From NCBI GenBank assembly GCA_022548915.1, contig JAKZES010000028.1:1-62292 (forward strand): DNA of 62,292 nt, in the 5' to 3' direction. Source of the stretch: Verrucomicrobiaceae bacterium E54. GTDB taxonomy: Bacteria > Verrucomicrobiota > Verrucomicrobiia > Verrucomicrobiales > Akkermansiaceae. Positions 19,111-27,873 of the stretch are shown here, in pieces. The stretch's first letter is position 1; the number at the start of each line of letters is the position of its first letter. A program made the position numbers and the translations under genes. The notes beneath the pieces were generated by a model. The model had not been told where the DNA came from, did not search any database, and saw only the letters and a program-made list of their open reading frames with translations.

Positions 19111-20801
19111 TCGACTTCGACGGCATGTCGTTCAACGAGCTGATCAGCGGGCGCATCATGAATGCGCTCGCCGAGCACGACCCGCAGTACGGCGAACTGC
19201 CGCACGACCAGGTCGGCAACCGCGTCACGCGGAACTGCTTCATGGCCGCCCTCGCGCGCATCAACGGCCTCCCCTTCTTTCCCAAGGTGGCCGAGTTCTG
19301 CGATGCCTCGCTGCACACCTACTGCGACCCGACCGTGCTCACCCGGGGCTTCTTCAGCCCGATCTGCACCACCGGTGACAAGTTGATCGTCGCCATCGCC
19401 AACCCCTGGAGCCCGATCGCCGAGGAATACCTCGCTCCGCGCTTCCCCGACCTCGAGATCGTCAAGATCGTCACCCTCGCCTCGGAAATCAGCCGGGCGA
19501 TCGAATCGGTGGCCTCCAACTCCGGACCGAGCCGCTCGGATCTCGAAGCCATCGACGTCGAGGAGGGCGACGACGAGATCCGGGACTTCGACGTCACCAC
19601 CGACTACGCCGAGCCGATGGCCCAGCTCGTGGCGACCATCATGGCCGACGCCGTCAAGCAGCGCGCGTCCGACATCCACTTCAAGGTCGAGAAGGAGGTC
19701 TTCTACTACACCTTCCGGGTCGACGGCGACCTCGAGCAGAAGGTCGAGATCCCGATGAAGCTCAAGGACCGCCTGGATGCGTTCCTGCTCAACCTGATGA
19801 AGCTTCCCACCGAGATCCGCAACACCACGCCTGGCATCTCGGGGCGCTTCACGATCTCCTATTTCCACCGCCCGATCGACATCCGCTACGAACGCCACCG
19901 GACCTACCGCGGGTACCACGTGACGATGCGTCTCCTCGACAAGGGGCACATCAACGTGACCCTCGGCAAGGGCACGCTGGCCTTCGACGACGAGACCCTC
20001 TTCGAGCTCTACAAGGTGATGAAGGTCCCGGCCGGCATCATCGTCATGTCGGGCCCGACCGGTTCGGGCAAGTCGACCACGCTGAATGCCATTCTCCGCG
20101 AACTCAACCGCCCGGAGGTGAACATCCTGACTCTCGAGAACCCGGTCGAGGACGAGGTCGCCGGCATCACGCACTGCGACCTGAAATCCCCGAAGGAGTT
20201 CAAGCCGATGATCAGCTCCTTCATGCGGAGCGACCCCGACATCATCCTCATGGGCGAGGTGCGCGACATCGAATCCGCCGAACTCGCCATCGAGGCGGCC
20301 GTCACCGGCCACAAGGTGCTCACCACCATCCACACCCCGCGGGCCTCGCAGATCATCGAGCGTTTCGAGCAACTCGGCATCGAGCGCTGGAAGATCGCCC
20401 AGACCCTCAAGGCCGCATGCGCCCAGCGCCTGATCAAGGTCCTCTGCCCTTACTGCAAGGAACCCATCGACGGCATCGACGAGAAGAACCGGCGGGTCTT
20501 CTGCCTCGACGAGAGCTGGGCCAACACCCCGAGCTTCATCGCCAAGCAGGGCGGCTGCGCCGAGTGCCGCGGCTCCGGCTACAGCGGCCGGACCGCCATT
20601 CTCGAGATCATCCCGATCACACCGAAGGTCTCCGACATGCTCTCGAAGGGCGAGATTTCCCCCTACGAACTGGAAGTGCAGATCCAGGAGGAAGGCGTCC
20701 TGCCGAACCTCCGCAAAGCCGGCCTGCGACTCCTCAAGGAAGGAAAGACCGACCTCGCCGCGGTCTCGAAGGTAATCGACATGACCTACTCCGATGACTA
20801 G
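19107..20801 (+). CDS. GspE/PilB-type assembly ATPase
   Basis: A 564-aa secretion ATPase. The N-terminal region (about 1-150) resembles the GspE/MshE N domain. Walker A GPTGSGKST is near residue 315, Walker B-type IILMGEVRD near 378, and the His box TGHKVLTTIHT near 400. CPYC near 446 and CAEC near 485 form the tetracysteine zinc site found in GspE and PilB but not in PilT. It would power extension or secretion at the cytoplasmic face. Overlaps neighbours on both sides (4 nt and 8 nt). Confidence 0.92.
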   Translation: MIDFDGMSFNELISGRIMNALAEHDPQYGELPHDQVGNRVTRNCFMAALARINGLPFFPKVAEFCDASLHTYCDPTVLTRGFFSPICTTGDKLIVAIANPWSPIAEEYLAPRFPDLEIVKIVTLASEISRAIESVASNSGPSRSDLEAIDVEEGDDEIRDFDVTTDYAEPMAQLVATIMADAVKQRASDIHFKVEKEVFYYTFRVDGDLEQKVEIPMKLKDRLDAFLLNLMKLPTEIRNTTPGISGRFTISYFHRPIDIRYERHRTYRGYHVTMRLLDKGHINVTLGKGTLAFDDETLFELYKVMKVPAGIIVMSGPTGSGKSTTLNAILRELNRPEVNILTLENPVEDEVAGITHCDLKSPKEFKPMISSFMRSDPDIILMGEVRDIESAELAIEAAVTGHKVLTTIHTPRASQIIERFEQLGIERWKIAQTLKAACAQRLIKVLCPYCKEPIDGIDEKNRRVFCLDESWANTPSFIAKQGGCAECRGSGYSGRTAILEIIPITPKVSDMLSKGEISPYELEVQIQEEGVLPNLRKAGLRLLKEGKTDLAAVSKVIDMTYSDD

Positions 20802-21957
20802 CGCCACCGCCACCGCCAAAACCCCGGCCACCCCGGCCAAGCCGAAAGCCGCCCCGAAGAAAAAGGGCGGCCAGATCGAGATCAATTTCGGCCGCAAGGG
20901 CGGCCAGCCGAAGCAGTTCTCCAAGAAGGAACTGATCGGCGTCTTCCGCGGCCTCAGCTCGATGCTGCGCGCCCAGATCAACACCGCCGACGCGATCAAG
21001 TACTACAGCCAGGGCCTTCCCAACAAGGTCATGGCGGATGCCCTCAAGCAGATCCGCGAGGACATCGGCGCCGGCGTCAGCGTTCACGAGGCATTCCGCC
21101 GCACCGGCCGCTTCAGCGAGATGGTCGTCGGCCTCATCCAGGCCGGCGCCGATGCCGGCCAGCTGCACCAGGCCTTCAGCTCGCTGGCCGCACGATTCAC
21201 CAGCGAACTCCATTTCAACAAGGCGCTGCGCAAGGCCACCACCATGCCGGCGGTCGTCATCACCATCCTCTCGGGCGCCTTCATCGTTTCCCAGGTCAAG
21301 ATCGTCCCCCAGGTCGAGGAGATGCTCAAGTCGGTGCGCCAGGAGCCCGACGGCCTGACCGCGATCTCCTTCGGCGTGTCCCACACGACCCAGCGCATCT
21401 GGCCGGTGGTCGTCGGCATCATCGTCGCCACCATCCTCGTCATCTGGCGTTCCGAAAAGCTGCGCAACACCATCCTCGGCCTGGCGATGTCCAAGTGGCG
21501 TCTGCTGCGCACCCTGATCATGAGCCTGCGGCAGATGACCTTCCTCTCCACCATCAAGCTGCTCCACGCCAACGGCATCAACCTCGCCAAGTCGATCCGC
21601 GTGTCCGCCAACAGCGTCCGCGGCACCCCCTTCTACCACGAACTGCGCGAGGCCGCGGACAAGTACGAGAACTCCGGCGTGCCGCTCTCGACCGCGTTCT
21701 CGAAGTACACCTCGGTCGACACCCAGGTGGTCCACATGCTCTCGATCGGCGAGAAGTCCGCCTCCCTCGACAACCAGCTCGAGATGCTCTCGAAGATGTA
21801 CGAGGAGGACGCGGAGAACGCCATGGGCACCTTCACGGCCACCGTGAACTTCATCGTCCTGATCATCGCCGTCAGCCTGATCGCCGCCGTGTTCATCGGC
21901 ACTTTCCTGCCGATCTTCCTGATGGGACCGAAGATGATGCAGGGTGGCCTCGGCTGA
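20794..21957 (+). CDS. PilC/GspF inner-membrane platform protein
   Basis: A 387-aa protein with the duplicated GspF fold: two cytoplasmic helical domains (about 45-165 and 245-350) and three membrane segments (near 155-175, 205-225 and 350-375). The first domain carries VSVHEAFRRTG and the second GVPLSTAFSK, the paired signature of the family. It begins with a lysine/alanine-rich leader of about 40 residues. It is the rotor-like partner of the upstream ATPase, whose gene it overlaps by 8 nt. Confidence 0.9.
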   Translation: MTSATATAKTPATPAKPKAAPKKKGGQIEINFGRKGGQPKQFSKKELIGVFRGLSSMLRAQINTADAIKYYSQGLPNKVMADALKQIREDIGAGVSVHEAFRRTGRFSEMVVGLIQAGADAGQLHQAFSSLAARFTSELHFNKALRKATTMPAVVITILSGAFIVSQVKIVPQVEEMLKSVRQEPDGLTAISFGVSHTTQRIWPVVVGIIVATILVIWRSEKLRNTILGLAMSKWRLLRTLIMSLRQMTFLSTIKLLHANGINLAKSIRVSANSVRGTPFYHELREAADKYENSGVPLSTAFSKYTSVDTQVVHMLSIGEKSASLDNQLEMLSKMYEEDAENAMGTFTATVNFIVLIIAVSLIAAVFIGTFLPIFLMGPKMMQGGLG

Positions 21958-21988
21958 GGCGCCCGGAACCCGAACCCGATGTCATGCC

Positions 21989-22405
21989 ATGCAACTGACC
22001 CGCTTCGACCGCTGGCTGCGCGAGAAATTCGTCCACGAAATCCACGTCTACTCGCTGCGGCCGCCTGAAATCGTGCCCAAGGGGGTCCGCGCGGAGGACC
22101 TCCCCGAGACCCCGGGCCGCAAATTCCGCCACCGCTACGTGGCTCACAGCAGCCAGGCTGCCGATGCCCTCATCGGCAGCCTCAAGGAGCACAACCAGAT
22201 GTTCACGACCCGGGTGGTCGATCGCAAGGCCTGGTACGTGCCGCTGTGCGCCCCCAAGGACAACAAGTCGGTCACCTGGTGGTGCGCCTGGGTGCTGCTC
22301 AGCTGCGTCGGCGCCTTCGTCGTCACCAACGCCCTGCGCGCCCTGTTCGCCAATCCGACCTTCCGCGACAACATCGCCGAAGCGCTGGAGATCATGAAGG
22401 GCTGA
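21989..22405 (+). CDS. Unrecognised single-pass membrane protein of the filament operon
   Basis: A 138-aa protein: a soluble N-terminal part (about 1-90) followed by one membrane segment (about 95-115) near the C terminus, with two tryptophans at its start. No family recognised. The ATG at 21989 fits operon spacing (31 nt after the PilC-like gene); a second ATG five bases upstream is in another frame. Confidence 0.6.
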   Translation: MQLTRFDRWLREKFVHEIHVYSLRPPEIVPKGVRAEDLPETPGRKFRHRYVAHSSQAADALIGSLKEHNQMFTTRVVDRKAWYVPLCAPKDNKSVTWWCAWVLLSCVGAFVVTNALRALFANPTFRDNIAEALEIMKG

Positions 22406-22463
22406 ACTTGTAAGGATTTCCTACTTTTCCACCCATCCAAATCACTCTATCCTCCTCGGAAAC

Positions 22464-22874
22464 ATGAACACGTCCCGCCGCCTGAAGCCGCTCCACCGCG
22501 GTTTCACCCTGATCGAGATGTCACTGGTCATCGGCCTGCTGATCGCCTTGATGAGTACCGGGATCTTCTTTTCCAGCGCCATCGGCACGTGGAAGGCCGG
22601 CCGCGATGCCTCGGAAACCCTGCGCTCGGTCTATGTCGCCCAGCGCACCTTCCTCGCCGATCATCCGACCACCTCCATGAGCAGCGTCAGCAAATCGGAC
22701 CTCCTGCCCTACATCCCCGGCAAGCCTTCGACCTTCCCGACCGTCGAGGGTCTCGACGGCGTCGTCCGCGACATCAAGGTCACCGTTTCCCCTCCGGTCG
22801 TCATCGACAACACTGGCATCACATACGATCCTTCGGGCAAGCCGAATGACTCGTTATGGGACGTGGGAGAATGA
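22464..22874 (+). CDS. Pseudopilin / minor pilin
   Basis: A 136-aa prepilin-like protein. The leader ends in RG and is cut before FTLIEMSLVIGLLIALM, with glutamate at mature position 5. The helix leads into a small domain with no cysteines. It is a second filament subunit of the operon and could be a tip-initiating or pseudopilus protein. The stop overlaps the next gene by 4 nt (ATGA). Confidence 0.85.
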   Translation: MNTSRRLKPLHRGFTLIEMSLVIGLLIALMSTGIFFSSAIGTWKAGRDASETLRSVYVAQRTFLADHPTTSMSSVSKSDLLPYIPGKPSTFPTVEGLDGVVRDIKVTVSPPVVIDNTGITYDPSGKPNDSLWDVGE

Positions 22875-23335
22875 AACACGGAATCGTCATCTTGTTCACA
22901 CTGCTCGCCGCCACCGCCATCCAGGCCGCCGAGTTCCGCCACATCGGCGACTTTGCCGTGCGCTCGCGAATCAAGATCGTCGAAGACCATGCCTTCCCGA
23001 CGACCATCAAGCCGCTCCGCCTGAGCGCGTTCACCGATGGCATCACCGTCCGCATCTCGACCACCGGCGACCCGGAGAATGCCAGTGAATACACGATCTA
23101 CCGCTCCGATGGCATCGGCCGCCAGCAAGGGCGCAACGGCGCGCTTGAGGTGATTCCCGGGGTGCAGGCAAGCTCGGACAAGGGCGGCGTACTCCGCCAG
23201 CTTCGCCTGACCGAGCGCACCCTCACGCTGACCAGCTTTCCCGGCGTCTCCAACCAGGTGGTCGTGACCCACGCCGTCGTGATCGCCCCGCCCAGGGCTG
23301 TCCCGGCAGATCCTCCTCCGACCGCCGACCGTTGA
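22871..23335 (+). CDS. Small exported protein of the filament operon, unknown function
   Basis: A 154-aa protein with a signal peptide (cut near residue 20, after IQAA), then a beta-rich domain and a Pro-rich tail. No family recognised. It is translationally coupled to the pseudopilin, suggesting it acts with it in the periplasm. Confidence 0.65.
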   Translation: MKHGIVILFTLLAATAIQAAEFRHIGDFAVRSRIKIVEDHAFPTTIKPLRLSAFTDGITVRISTTGDPENASEYTIYRSDGIGRQQGRNGALEVIPGVQASSDKGGVLRQLRLTERTLTLTSFPGVSNQVVVTHAVVIAPPRAVPADPPPTADR

Positions 23336-23340
23336 CCACC

Positions 23341-24078
23341 ATGCGTCCCCTTCCCACCAGCCCCGAGAGCCTCGCCCCGGCCCGTCCATCGGTCGGCGCG
23401 AAGCCGGCCACTCTGGAACTCGGACCCACCCAGAGCTCCAACCAGCGGCGCCAGACCTGCCCCACCCAACGGGCCTACCCCTGGCTCCTCGGGGTCAGCA
23501 CGCTTCTCGCCGGAGTCTTCTGCTTCCTCTACATCACCAAGCCCGTCATCGGTGCCGCCGCGCCCGCCTCCGGCAGCGAGGATTCCAAGTCCGCCCTCAA
23601 CGCCCCGCCCGCCGCTGCCGCTGATGTATCATCGCCCGCAGGCCCCGGCGAAGCCCCCACCAAGCCGTCCGTGGTCGCACCCGGGGCACTCGCCGGCGAG
23701 GAAAGGAGCCCCTTCGAGGAGACCAACCTCCGCATCCAGCACATCCTCGGCGCCACCGGCCCGCAGGGCGAGGACCTCGGCCGCATCACGCTCGACGTCC
23801 CGGTGCTCTACGAAAGCGGTGTCGTCCGCTGGACCGAGGAAGACGTTGCGAAGGCACGCTCGCTGCTTTCCCGCATCCAACAACACCGACAGCGGTCCCG
23901 GGAAATTCGCGATGAAGCCGTCGGCCTGATCGCCGAATGGGACCAACTGATCATCGAATCCATCCCCGAACGAACCCTCCGCGCCGACAGCCCCACGCTT
24001 CCCGAAAACCAGGGTGCCGGAACCGCCGGTGACGCCCCCTTGAAATCCACCGACTCGATCGAGATTGATTCCCGATGA
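23341..24078 (+). CDS. Single-pass membrane protein with periplasmic region, unknown function
   Basis: A 245-aa protein with a basic Pro-rich cytoplasmic segment (about 1-45), one membrane helix (about 47-70), an Ala/Pro-rich linker and a helical domain (about 125-210). The architecture recalls platform proteins such as GspC, but no motif is diagnostic. The ATG at 23341 was preferred over a TTG 9 nt upstream. Overlaps the next gene by 4 nt. Confidence 0.6.
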   Translation: MRPLPTSPESLAPARPSVGAKPATLELGPTQSSNQRRQTCPTQRAYPWLLGVSTLLAGVFCFLYITKPVIGAAAPASGSEDSKSALNAPPAAAADVSSPAGPGEAPTKPSVVAPGALAGEERSPFEETNLRIQHILGATGPQGEDLGRITLDVPVLYESGVVRWTEEDVAKARSLLSRIQQHRQRSREIRDEAVGLIAEWDQLIIESIPERTLRADSPTLPENQGAGTAGDAPLKSTDSIEIDSR

Positions 24079-24842
24079 AAGCTGTCACCTTCCTCATTCT
24101 CGGCACGCTCCCGCTCGCCGCGCAGGACATCGCCCCGAAGGACTCGGAGCGCGATCCCGTCCTGAACGCCCTGCTGGCAGAGCCGGATGAAGAGATCGTC
24201 GAGCCCGAAGAATCGATGACGGACGACACCGACGGACCCGTGCTCGTCACCGGCAATCCGCCGGAACACTCCGACTTGCTCGAGCCCGGCACCGCCGATG
24301 GAAACTCGTTGGACGAAGGAGAATCCACATCGGTCGACCTTCTGGACGCCGGGCTGGTCGAGGCCGGGGAACCTGCCGACCCCGGCGAACGATCCGGCGT
24401 CACCATTGAGATCGAAGGAGGCACCAACACCGGGCGCTACGATGCCGATCAGGTCAAGCTCCTCGCTCCCTTCCCCGCGAAGCCTCTCATCGCCCCGCCA
24501 TCCGGCTGGAAGATCGTCCAGCCCGAGGGATTGCCGGCATTTTCCGAAACCGCGGAGCTGCCCAACGGAACCGAGCTCAACCTCTCGATCCGCCCGCACC
24601 TGCTGGTGCCCGATGCCGATGGCAGCCGCATCTTCGCCCTCTCCGAACCCGGCTTCGATGCCCGCCTCGGATACGCCCAGACCGACACCATCGGCTCGGT
24701 GCTCGCCGACACCATCCATGCGCTCGACGAGAACGGCGAACGTCTCGACGACGCCGCCCGCCGGCTGTCGGAACTCCTCGACTCCCTCCCCGCCGCCGCT
24801 CCCGAAGAAGGAGAAGAAGAACCCGAGCAAGAAGACCCATGA
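24075..24842 (+). CDS. Exported acidic protein, unknown function
   Basis: A 255-aa protein with a short signal peptide (about 1-16), a long acidic linker, then a small domain (about 125-220) and a glutamate-rich C terminus. I do not recognise it. Four-base overlaps at both ends place it in the same translational unit as its neighbours. Confidence 0.6.
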   Translation: MKAVTFLILGTLPLAAQDIAPKDSERDPVLNALLAEPDEEIVEPEESMTDDTDGPVLVTGNPPEHSDLLEPGTADGNSLDEGESTSVDLLDAGLVEAGEPADPGERSGVTIEIEGGTNTGRYDADQVKLLAPFPAKPLIAPPSGWKIVQPEGLPAFSETAELPNGTELNLSIRPHLLVPDADGSRIFALSEPGFDARLGYAQTDTIGSVLADTIHALDENGERLDDAARRLSELLDSLPAAAPEEGEEEPEQEDP

Positions 24843-25327
24843 AGCCCGCCACCCTGCCCATTCTCTGCGGTGCCGCGCTTGCCATCATGGCGGGTGCCGC
24901 CGGATCGCACTTCGCCAGCGTCAAGCAACTCGTCGCCCTCGCCGAAGCCAGCTCCCTTTCGATCGCTCCGGTCCCCACTTCCCCGGTTCCCGACGAAGCC
25001 CTGGACACCCGCTCGATGATCGCCGAACTGCGGCGACAGAACGAAGCAATGGAGGACCACCTCTCGGGCCGTCGCGACCAACCGCTGGCGGAGAGCACTC
25101 AAGCGGACTCCTCCGACCTCCACAAGGTCCTCGCCGAACTCGTCGCCATCAACCGCGAACTCCGCTCACAGATCGCCGAAACCAATCGTGACCTCATGGA
25201 ACTGCGCTTCCAGGTCGACACCCACTCCGAGCAGTTCCGGCCACTCAACACCGTCGCCGAGCCCGTCGAAGAACTGGATCCCTACGATCCCTCGATCGGC
25301 ATCCTGCCGCCGCTGGATCTGCAGTAG
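24839..25327 (+). CDS. Membrane-anchored coiled-coil protein, last gene of the filament operon
   Basis: A 162-aa protein with an N-terminal hydrophobic segment (about 5-25, anchor or signal peptide) and a coiled-coil segment (about 60-130, regular Leu/Glu/Arg heptads). The short C terminus is acidic and proline-rich. No family recognised. It closes the operon: next comes a weak hairpin, then the oppositely oriented cassette array. Confidence 0.6.
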   Translation: MKPATLPILCGAALAIMAGAAGSHFASVKQLVALAEASSLSIAPVPTSPVPDEALDTRSMIAELRRQNEAMEDHLSGRRDQPLAESTQADSSDLHKVLAELVAINRELRSQIAETNRDLMELRFQVDTHSEQFRPLNTVAEPVEELDPYDPSIGILPPLDLQ

Positions 25328-25367
25328 CGCTGCCACCGACATCCACCCGCCACCACCGCGTTGGCAT

Positions 25368-25388
25368 ACCGCCTTCTTGTTTGGCGGT
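25368..25388 (+). terminator. Weak candidate terminator after the filament operon
   Basis: ACCGCC (25368-25373) pairs with GGCGGT (25383-25388) across a 9-nt loop. No clear T-run follows, so this is only a candidate for the end of the long rightward operon. Confidence 0.3.
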
Positions 25389-25428
25389 CATGGACAGTCC
25401 TCTTGATGCCGGAGCTCCTCGGAGTCTT

Positions 25429-25559
25429 TCTCAACGTCTGAGGACAGGCGACCCCGACCCCACGAGGCGTCGGCCCTGTCCCGTTTCCCGGATTGAATCG
25501 TCCAAATCGGTCTGCGACAAGGCCGCTGTAAGGGGTCGTCCTGATCCGGCTTGTTGGGC
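25429..25559 (-). repeat. attC-like site 1 (after membrane protein gene 25574-26002)
   Basis: Read on minus, R'' GCCCAAC begins 14 nt after the stop codon of the adjacent gene. The arm AAGCCGGATCAGGACGACCCC pairs imperfectly with the complement of the far arm (GTCTGAGGACAGGCGACCCC), leaving unpaired bases on one side only as attC sites require. The site ends at ACGTTGA, where GTT marks the crossover. Confidence 0.8.
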
Positions 25560-25573
25560 AATTATTGTGCGAC

Positions 25574-26002
25574 CTAGAGAGAGCCCTGTCGGTGCGCCGC
25601 GGCCAGGTAGCCCAGCACGGAGACAAAGAGAAGGATCGCGGGGAATACCGCATAAACCGCCCAAACAGCTGAGGGAGACGACAGCTGCTCGGGGCGATTG
25701 GAGGTACCGATGAAGAACACTGCCCAAATCGCATTCAGACCCGTCGATATGGTCCAGAAGATCTTCAAGCTCTCACCTGATCGATGTGAACGAGCTGCCC
25801 AGATGTAGCCGATCCACACGGGAATTCCGATACAGTACAAGACCCCGCCAAGGCCCCAGTCAAATGGCACTCCTAGAGGGTCGTGGTGAAATCCGAGCGC
25901 TTCTAGAATGTAGGCCCCTCCGTAGAGGATTGCGAATGGTGCGACGAGTAGCGGCGGCAGGCCGACAACAAACGCCGCAATCGCGATAGCCTTGGTGCTC
26001 AT
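25574..26002 (-). CDS. Cassette-borne multi-pass membrane protein, unknown function
   Basis: A 142-aa protein with about four membrane helices (near 5-28, 45-65, 82-102 and 115-135), rich in Gly, Trp and aromatic residues between helices. No family recognised. Its stop codon is 14 nt from an attC-like R'' core, the normal cassette layout. The ATG at 26002 starts the first helix; the frame is open upstream but without features. Confidence 0.7.
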   Translation of the reverse strand: MSTKAIAIAAFVVGLPPLLVAPFAILYGGAYILEALGFHHDPLGVPFDWGLGGVLYCIGIPVWIGYIWAARSHRSGESLKIFWTISTGLNAIWAVFFIGTSNRPEQLSSPSAVWAVYAVFPAILLFVSVLGYLAAAHRQGSL

Positions 26003-26010
26003 CTGTCTCG

Positions 26011-26148
26011 TGCCACGTCTGAGGAATGGCGTCGCGACCCGATGGCGGCGGCACCGATCCCAGGGAAGGTAGAGAAGCACCAAAAACGCTTTTCAACAAG
26101 TCCGCTGTGGAGCGTCGCCATCTCCGGCCGTGGAATTGTTCGTTGGAC
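26011..26148 (-). repeat. attC-like site 2, degenerate
   Basis: Read on minus, GTCCAAC (26148-26142) lies inside the 3' end of the gene at 26093-26518. GGAGATGGCGACGC can pair with the complement of AGGAATGGCGTCGCG in the other arm. The left core reads GTGGCA instead of GTTRRRY, so the site is probably worn. It falls exactly where a site is expected between two cassette genes. Confidence 0.5.
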
Positions 26149-26518
26149 GGAGCATCAGCACTACCGCCGCAATCACCGCGTTTCCTATGATCCAAGCTGG
26201 AATCCACCATGGATCATCACCTCCACCCCAGACATCCATCGGGAGGAGGTAGAGGACGCAAACAAGGTGGTGAACCAGGCTGACGATCCAAAACGTGCGT
26301 GGGCCTACCAAGGGATAACGCTCCTTGATGCTGTAACGCACCCAACCCCACCAAATGAAGTAGCCGCTCAGCATGAGGATTAGGGTGACGAGCAGCTCCG
26401 CCACATCCACGACATTCTCGACATACTGAATTGAGGCTACGGTTACAGCAAAGCCGCCGATTCCTACGATCGCCCAGATGCCACCGAAAAAGGCCAGAAC
26501 CGTGGTGAGCGTGCGCAT
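26093..26518 (-). CDS. Cassette-borne multi-pass membrane protein, unknown function
   Basis: A 141-aa protein with four predicted membrane helices (near 5-27, 38-60, 73-95 and 105-125) and a short polar C terminus that runs into attC-like site 2. No family recognised; similar in layout, though not in sequence by eye, to the neighbouring cassette protein. The ATG at 26518 is 11 nt from the R' core of attC-like site 3. Confidence 0.7.
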   Translation of the reverse strand: MRTLTTVLAFFGGIWAIVGIGGFAVTVASIQYVENVVDVAELLVTLILMLSGYFIWWGWVRYSIKERYPLVGPRTFWIVSLVHHLVCVLYLLPMDVWGGGDDPWWIPAWIIGNAVIAAVVLMLRPTNNSTAGDGDAPQRTC

Positions 26519-26528
26519 ACTTCAGCCA

Positions 26529-26655
26529 TAGCAACGTCAAAGCTGACCCACACCCTGCCGAGAGCGCACGTCCGACTGCGCTATAAAAGGTTGAGTGGCC
26601 ATGGCGATTTCAACTCAAGGCGGGCAGGGTGTTGGTGTCCAGCGCCTTGTTCGGC
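26529..26655 (-). repeat. attC-like site 3 (overlaps the end of the cytosine methyltransferase gene)
   Basis: Read on minus, R'' GCCGAAC (26655-26649) is followed by an arm containing GCTGGACACC and AACACCCTGCC, matched by the far arm GCTGACCCACACCCTGCC (complement) with unpaired bases on one side. It ends at ACGTTGC. The methyltransferase stop (26610-26612) lies inside the site, as in many integron cassettes. It shares AACAAGGCG, CAGTCGGA and overall spacing with the site at 29440-29563. Confidence 0.85.
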
Positions 26656-27836
26656 TTGGTTGATTCCCCTAGCATCTCCGCAACGGCAAGACCAATTGCT
26701 CGCCCCAAGAGAGGTGGGACCGCGTTGCCAATCTGCTTCACAATCTGTGACCGCGTTCCACGGAACTCAAAATCGTCATCGAACGATTGCAAGCGCGCTC
26801 CCTCACGAGGTGTCAAAGCTCGATTAGCCACTGGATGGATACAGCGATTCGATGCAGGATGCACGAAGTTCACGGTGATGGTTACGCTCGGTTCGTCCGC
26901 CGCAAGACGCGAGTAGCAAGAACTGAATCCCGAAGAGATTAGGTGCTTAGGGATGCAGGAGATATTCGGGCCTGAGTGCCTGATGATCTCGAGCATTTTC
27001 GGTGTGTGGCGTGTGCTGTCGTGTAGCTTCAGGCTTCGCCGGCGTGAACGCCGTGCTCGCTGGTAGGCATTCTCTGGCGGGCGATCATACGCAGTCGCCT
27101 CCTCCCCGGATTCGATTCGTGGTAAATCTCCTATGGCATCCATCACGCTAAGTGCCTGCGGCAGTTGGTGGCCACGGCTGAAAAGCGGCAGCTCTTCCGG
27201 AAGGTGCATCCGGCTCTTGTTCCGGTGTCCGATAGTTGAACCATTGCAGGTGTGGGTATGCGAAGGGAATACGATCCCAATGCCGCGCTCTGCACCAATC
27301 AGGATGAGTCGCTCACGCTTCTGTGGCACACCAAAGTGCGCCGCGTTGAGAATCCGCCACTCGCAGTGGTATCCAGCCGACGCAAAGCACTCCTCAATCT
27401 GTTCGATCGTCTCACCATTATTGTGTGTTGCGAGACCGACGACGTTCTCCATCACGAATACAGGCGGACGGAAGTAGTTCACGAAATTGGCGTATTGCTC
27501 GAAAAGCGTGTTGCGAGGGTCATCCTCATCGCTGGATCGAAAGGGCCGGATAGATGAAAAGCCTTGGCATGGGGGGCCGCCGATCAACACACCAAGCTTA
27601 CCTCTCTTGATGCCGGTCAGCCTCTCAATATCTGAGCACGAGACGGTGCGAATGTCCTGCTTGAGCGTTCGCGCGTCCGGGTGGTTGGCCTCAAAGGTAG
27701 CCAAGCTGTCCTTAAGAATGTCAATGCCAAGCGCCGTTCGGAACTGGTCGCGGCAAGCGGCCTCGAAGCCAGCGGAGAAGCCGCCGGTGCCACAGAATAG
27801 GTCGAATACGGAATGCACGGTGGAGACTATTGTCAC
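26610..27836 (-). CDS. DNA (cytosine-5) methyltransferase of a cassette-borne RM system
   Basis: A 408-aa 5-methylcytosine methyltransferase. Motif I is DLFCGTGGFSAGFE near residue 12, motif IV GGPPCQGFS holds the catalytic cysteine near residue 89, motif VI is the MENV segment, motif VIII QKRERLILIGA, and motif X QIGNAVPPLLGRAIG near the end. The recognition domain between VIII and IX is about 120 residues. Start: GTG at 27836 lies within the left arm of the operator palindrome; a GTG six codons further in (27818) is equally good and would leave the palindrome upstream of the gene. Recognition sequence unknown. Divergent from the endonuclease gene. Confidence 0.9.
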   Translation of the reverse strand: MTIVSTVHSVFDLFCGTGGFSAGFEAACRDQFRTALGIDILKDSLATFEANHPDARTLKQDIRTVSCSDIERLTGIKRGKLGVLIGGPPCQGFSSIRPFRSSDEDDPRNTLFEQYANFVNYFRPPVFVMENVVGLATHNNGETIEQIEECFASAGYHCEWRILNAAHFGVPQKRERLILIGAERGIGIVFPSHTHTCNGSTIGHRNKSRMHLPEELPLFSRGHQLPQALSVMDAIGDLPRIESGEEATAYDRPPENAYQRARRSRRRSLKLHDSTRHTPKMLEIIRHSGPNISCIPKHLISSGFSSCYSRLAADEPSVTITVNFVHPASNRCIHPVANRALTPREGARLQSFDDDFEFRGTRSQIVKQIGNAVPPLLGRAIGLAVAEMLGESTKPNKALDTNTLPALS

Positions 27837-27871
27837 GGTGACAGCGAGGTGTCAAGCGTGACAATAGTCTC
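27823..27871. promoter_or_regulatory. Nested palindromic operator between methyltransferase and endonuclease
   Basis: GAGACTATTGTCACG at 27823-27837 is repeated inverted and perfectly at 27857-27871 (15-bp arms, 19-nt spacer). Inside sit two smaller palindromes built from TGTCA/TGACA half-sites: TGTCACGGTGACA at 27831-27843 and TGTCAAGCGTGACA at 27851-27864. Paired operators like this are typical C-boxes bound by controller proteins of RM systems. Here the only helix-turn-helix protein of the module is the endonuclease itself, so autoregulation is inferred. Confidence 0.75.
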
Positions 27872-27873
27872 AG

